Below, piece after piece: positions 63,601-64,000 of a stretch of DNA of 64,000 bases. The translations under genes and the position numbers were made by a program. The notes beneath the pieces were generated by a model. The model was not told where the DNA came from. It did not search any database and was given only the letters and a program-made list of their open reading frames with translations. Within the stretch, counting starts at the first letter, position 1. Each line of letters starts with the position of its first letter. This DNA is from Veillonellales bacterium (GTDB lineage Bacteria; Bacillota; Negativicutes; JAAYSF01): contig JBDKTO010000065.1 in NCBI GenBank assembly GCA_039680175.1, positions 1 through 64,000 of the forward strand, written 5' to 3'.

Positions 63601-64000
63601 CCGTACCGCCGCCCTGGCTGCCGGATACGTCAATCTGAGCCTGACCGGACAGAGCTACTTTTTCACCCAATACCTTGACCGTACCGCCGGTTTGACCCGC
63701 TTCTTTGCCTGACGCATCCAGGGTACCGCTTGTCTCTACGACACCGGAAGTACCGCCGTCTAATATAATGGTGCCGTTTTGCTGCCGAATACTGTGAGCT
63801 TCAATCCTGCCGCTGTTATTAATAACCGAAGACAGCAGCGAACTGCTGGCCTGCCCGGTAAGGATCGCCTGACCGCCATTGGCCTGAACCGTGCCGCTGT
63901 TATTGACGGCGGCGTTGACCGCCCCTTGGTTCACCACAAGACTGACCGTCCCGTCGCCGGGAACATCCAGAAAAACCTGTCCGCCGGCAGCCATGGCTGC
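51623..64000 (-). CDS. Giant filamentous-haemagglutinin-type adhesin, 3' part
   Basis: At least 4,123 residues are encoded; the frame is still open at the right edge, so the signal peptide and most of the secretion (TPS) domain are off-window. The visible N-terminal part has haemagglutinin-type repeats and the GKWLLDPRDV motif (about 215). Next come about nine beta-helix-like repeats (roughly 460-2010), then about 19 YDG/MBG-type modules (about 2235-3850, with KVYDGT or RxYGDxNP cores), a Gly/Pro/Asn linker and a C-terminal domain ending FIMNDR. I see only one cysteine. It should be exported by a two-partner (TpsB) outer-membrane transporter, not seen here, and form a long surface fibre. No C-terminal anchor motif is obvious. 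Confidence 0.9.
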   Translation of the reverse strand, partial: AAMAAGGQVFLDVPGDGTVSLVVNQGAVNAAVNNSGTVQANGGQAILTGQASSSLLSSVINNSGRIEAHSIRQQNGTIILDGGTSGVVETSGTLDASGKEAGQTGGTVKVLGEKVALSGQAQIDVSGSQGGGTALVGGNYQGKGPEANATAAYIGKDTTIKADAIDKGDGGKAIVWSNEATNFYGGISAKGGSQGGNGGLVETSGKEYLDAQGTVNAAAPKGKAGKWLLDPRDVIIETESKASASGTAGEPSFVAVSDSAVVTTESINLALNGGTNVSVNTGTSGTQTGNITIADNITKATGGDATLSLSAASNIIVNSGVKITSTSNNLNVDFNADSDNVWGGTIQLQSDSQILTNGGNIDLYGGNSGKTGGYAGSIQPQTPGLELQGAVLNTSVAGGTGGYINLRGSNSGDGTETTNGYYRGVALTGTGNIIQSGGGNISITALGHGHAASQEAIAITDSGAKIIAGAGTITLTADTMGLNGKFGTVGDSGILNIRPLTSSMSIGVGTNVSGALNIASSVFSSVIQPGIGVVIGGSNSTGLTDGTAGTITVGTISLTNDLTLQAPGVSSSPATTGSIVISGQVSSSKNITLNAVQGAVTSSSGGITTTGGLEVIDPNHTALFDLSQGTNSVGKLAANTGQLIYSGSGPTAIDTVGSTSGITLSSSAGGTVNLSSGSLTVNQGVQTTVASAPLALSAAGSLTVNGAHISTNNGALGLRGAILRTTGVSSLAAGSGAITLTGDSMAFSGSPGGTTVSGTGTLQVQPLTVSKAVNVGGATGSGLNLAGSLFDGSPVFQDGFSSITIGQDAGSGIVTVDGTVTFHDPVVLQSPSGGTVALATTANLNNAATDQNITVKAGTFQTVSGGGMDAGSGGIVIEAGALNVPGGSVRGTGTIEIHPQNAGDSIALGSGTGGLILPTAAFSGSGASRVFQDGFSQIIVGRSDGSGSLSVGAAGITFTDKTLLQSPLAGGSLFINGPLATGSNYLTMNLGDNASQNSAGVITAAGMELLGRDTGYGPKTIYDFTGAANQIGTIAAATVNQVLVTNATSLTAGTVNSTSGVKANRLYDANGNTISVDAVNLESGGTLTVAQTISSTGGGMITLTADKMDFSTGTPVVRGTGNLTIQPLNAATPIDIGSFTANPAHLQLASAIFGGNIVKDGFNSVTIGRGNTPGPASFGSITLDGTVTFVDSTTIQSPNNTTPGTIQLAKTAHIITTGGSSLSLTAGTISADTSDTANRAAITASGDVQLTADVMTLGDGDTNPGSANIQGTGNTLYLRPFASSTVVDLGTDFTAGTANHLQFGDKMFNGAEKVFSGFGGYTIGGNSTQDITVTNTAHFAGGLALEGISLDAAANSTIDPSGSVRLQANTMNFGSLAHVTGTGSLQLHPYSSSTGMVVGDISGASAATNLLIPNGYFDGNSTDRPEGTTGFSGTARVFTGSYTNSITFGSTYSAQSVTMNNALFPSTDNITIAAISSGNVDIKGTIAANQNINVWGGTITTESGAQLSSSNGDITLSGHTFALNSGGKSITGTHGLFLQPFDSGESIGVGTDSGYDLNLPQNLFYDGTTNKTGALNTDTGGFAKVTIGRSDGSGNITVTNTGLILHTDLDVLTSSNSTGGKIHVNASLSDAGQTITMNASGGADQTAEGVITAANLDLLGGSSANKQVNYNFGTASNAVGVLAANVGSLNFHNGADLTVGTVNGTQGITATYAQTGSGAVQSSGDIVVASDGSLTVAQPVTSVNGANNLTNGVSTAISLQAGGTLRTTGSSAVISMTGATPSGNITLTADVMSLDSASRVKGSGVLNVRPLRPATGVGIGGGGGNSLELPGSLFSGGAQTFADGFTMLNLGHGSGTGTVTVDNAVTFTDPVTIQSPSGGTVVIGNGTTGGIDNSVTSQPITINAGTITTKANSLVSGGSGAVTLAGSAMDFSNGGSITGTGTLNLQAQDTTTRIALGTGGSGGLQIDSPTFNNVVSTTFNNITVGRSDGSNPIVVNTFTSPDKLILESPLSGGSVTVSGTLTMGGKDLDITSFGKIDGSTGTLTGVGTLTAVSTQSAIDFSHSTTDSVSKVTTFYNTIHTLGTSSAYTGITIGAAGCLTVNGQISDNTANDNTSAAQPVLIRTSGDLTLASGAQITTGGAADIYLSAEGLYKHFYNNSGRTAQNPALNPGSGRWLVYSYSPIDDKSIDSAQSSATDVIGNLTRDYKYYGYTFNADAPASVAPLPIAPAGSKRAFLYAYAPFLTPTAATRTYGYDNPTIQFTFAGYIDSDTSASLGITQTQNIQTSADINTNAGTYADNNTLYQVKTTDQTVTPMGYIIKGSTTVPLTIKQRPITVKADDAAKVYDGTSTAPTNWHAGTDYTVTSGSFYNTDTAASIITGQLAFQGTYTNAGTYTSGIGNGTLSGGTNYIVTVDPGTYTIYKRPITVTSGTITAASKVYDATTAAVIYGGGATLTGVVPSDSANVTVALPSQGVFVDKNAAVGKTVYIQGLTLGGSAAGNYSLSNANTYTTTADITPRPIGIQAGSGSKTYGDANSTVTYDSSGKFSQVAVGQTVDGKSMMSMAGGEKISDVTNTFYTDGATHSSQVTDTTDHGSYTVASTAPVFANGGIAGNYEIHYLDGTLAINLRPITITAASSSKTYGDSNPTVSGFTVAANGVGTSRGMAGTDNISSVTNTLHTGGTTDNSIVEKTGIGTYLVTPSAASFSSGSSGNYVITYADGAFVINKRALTVTPDNATKVYGEFDPGLSYVSLNTATGEEVTGTMSRVAGETVNNYAFSVANIKVRDSVSLVDTTANYTITSTVANFAITKRPITVTASTASKVYDGTNAATKGEVPTITSGSLASKRVVDTATYSETYNSKDVLTATTMNPLIAISSGNSNYNITYITAPGSITARPLTITAADSSKVYGDSNPTITGFTVTAPGVGTGLAGSEKVIGVTNSIWTDASHTAAVDKTTDVGSTYKVTSSAATFGSGGIASNYTINYVDGPFTINQRPLTITAYSQTRHYGDPNDSFGYTVALDGTGTSRGLVNGNTVTGVTITPGASFDTSTSAGSSTSLTPSAAVFGSGSIGNYDITYTNGTLSVDKRPLTITAGGASRLYGDNNPTVTAFTAATGAVGSGSGLVNGDSVTSVTDTVNAALNTGVGTASITPSAAHFSSGTIDNYTISYVDGTLTINQRPLTITADNITRHYGDTNPTFTATALTGTAGSGSGLVNGDTVGSVTVNASQVLDTHSGAGSTAVLTPSGQTFSNGSSGNYTISYAPGTLTVDQRPTTITADPNQHKTYGQSDPTAYTYTATNLVNSDSFSGALTRDSGENVSSYAINRGTLDNPNYAITYVGNPFIIDKAALTITADSKTRIYGDANPALTASYSGLTNGDSASVVTGLSLATPATVTSNVGPYAISGSGAAASNYTISYVDGTLTVSQRPLVITADNITRHYGDTNPAFTAAASTGTAGSGLGLVNGDTVGSVTVNASQVLDTHSGAGSTAALTPSGQTFSSGSSGNYLISYASGTLTVDQRPTTITADPNQHKTYGQSDPTAYTYTATNLVNSDSFSGALTRDSGENADHYAINRGTLDNPNYAITYVGNTFTIDKAALTITADSKSRIYGDANPALTASYNGFQYSDSNSVISGLSLATPATATSNVGSYAISGSGAAASNYTISYVPGDLTVTQRPTTVTVDAGQHKTYGESDPAAYTYTATNLVNSDSFSGALTRVSGENAGSYGINQGTLNNPNYAITYIENPFTIDKAPLTITADSKTRLYGDANPDWTFSYSGFKNKEGASVLSGLTAGTAAGSASNVGTYDIVPGGATAANYALSYQNGALTITPATLTYVADAATRNIGLPNPGFTGTVTGFKNGETVSSATGGSLSFDSPATATSSIGKYAIDGSGLSANFGNYVFQQDPGNATALSITGLPQPAKDATGNASNPGNQGGKSPTPGNQGGTSPGQGNSSNTGPSINFGPGSSGSVTVNFGSVGADGNKQTDDFGDLTPRKEGISIPVFTRNSSGVNAEGLYDVSYNQSSLTVIPSGQNAPPPPALEGDAGPAAIFDMKVGNTTSSFSVQALNGVLRITPLGDASKQIIQSGDKAANKLILANGILSAVNELGVVPDQVLAVFIMNDR
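52440..57290 (-). repeat. YDG/MBG module array inside the adhesin
   Basis: About 19 successive modules of roughly 75-95 residues start with R-P-[LIT]-T-[IV]-T and contain KVYDGT (three modules, YDG type) or [RK]xYGDxNP (the rest, MBG type). Modules near the C-terminal end are the most alike, and the outer ones are diverged. Such modules form stalk-like beta domains in other adhesins. Confidence 0.85.
52981..54522 (-). repeat. 747-bp near-identical tandem duplication in the adhesin gene
   Basis: The sequence at 52981-53775 recurs at 53728-54522 with a fixed offset of 747 bp (249 codons, three modules); anchors at 53081/53828 and 53554/54301 confirm the offset. Only scattered base differences are seen. 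A third, shorter and more diverged copy lies at about 52700-52980. Confidence 0.85.
57950..62620 (-). repeat. Beta-helix-like repeat array inside the adhesin
   Basis: About nine diverged repeats share the order: ITLTADxM..., V.GTGxLxLxP, a short polar stretch, LxLPxxxFxG, FxDGFxxIxIGRxDGSG, and F.DPVxLQSPSGG. Each repeat with its spacer spans roughly 150-200 residues. The pattern suggests a right-handed beta-helix shaft. Confidence 0.75.

Overview
The window looks like chromosomal DNA of a diderm, endospore-forming Firmicute (Negativicutes, probably Sporomusaceae). The reasons are combined: an H-type small acid-soluble spore protein and uvsE (spore-former genes) sit beside genes that need an outer membrane, namely a very large filamentous-haemagglutinin-type adhesin and an HlyD-type efflux operon. 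A rubredoxin-first (reverse) rubrerythrin, many anaerobe-type genes, strong Shine-Dalgarno sites and frequent TTG/GTG starts fit the same group. This taxonomic call is inference; there is no 16S gene here.

Layout. 1-1.7 kb: two tRNAs (Lys, partial; Gln), a PHP phosphoesterase and a nitroreductase. 1.8-6.3 kb: a TetR-controlled efflux operon (TetR, HlyD, two ABC ATPases, one ABC-2 permease) with a perfect 30-bp palindromic operator. 6.4-24 kb: mostly single housekeeping or transport genes: an LTA-synthase-like enzyme, spore protein SspH, SLC13 and BASS transporters, a YbiT-like ABC-F, an NlpC/P60 hydrolase, a cysteine-desulfurase-like enzyme, QueG, reverse rubrerythrin, an HD hydrolase, GlnB-Amt, a CNNM/CBS protein and a CDF metal transporter. 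24-44 kb: an area rich in DNA repair and nucleic-acid enzymes: DUF1848, AlkD, endonuclease IV, two topoisomerase III paralogues, two DEAD-box helicases, UvsE and RecQ, with several small or accessory genes between.

44.5-50.6 kb: a leftward cluster for hexuronate/pectin catabolism (kduI, kduD, kdgK) with an IclR regulator, an unusual lipoate-ligase-like/DUF116 fusion and a 3-hydroxyisobutyrate-dehydrogenase-family reductase. 50.8-51.6 kb: two tandem class-I cyclic-di-GMP riboswitches, each with its own intrinsic terminator, in front of a short secreted protein of unknown function. 51.6-64 kb: the 3' 12.4 kb of a giant adhesin gene read leftward, whose N-terminus lies off the right edge. Its product has about nine beta-helix-like repeats followed by about nineteen YDG/MBG-type modules, including a 747-bp near-identical internal duplication.

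The most interesting part is the right end. A c-di-GMP-sensing leader, apparently double-gated by duplicated riboswitch/terminator cassettes, drives an orphan exported protein that converges on a giant surface adhesin. Other points worth following are the lipoate-ligase/DUF116 fusion that lacks the usual catalytic lysine, the DUF1848 protein with a radical-SAM-like cysteine triad at its C-terminal end beside repair genes, and leader hairpins ahead of the ABC-F and amt genes. No CRISPR array, insertion sequence, prophage or rRNA gene was seen.
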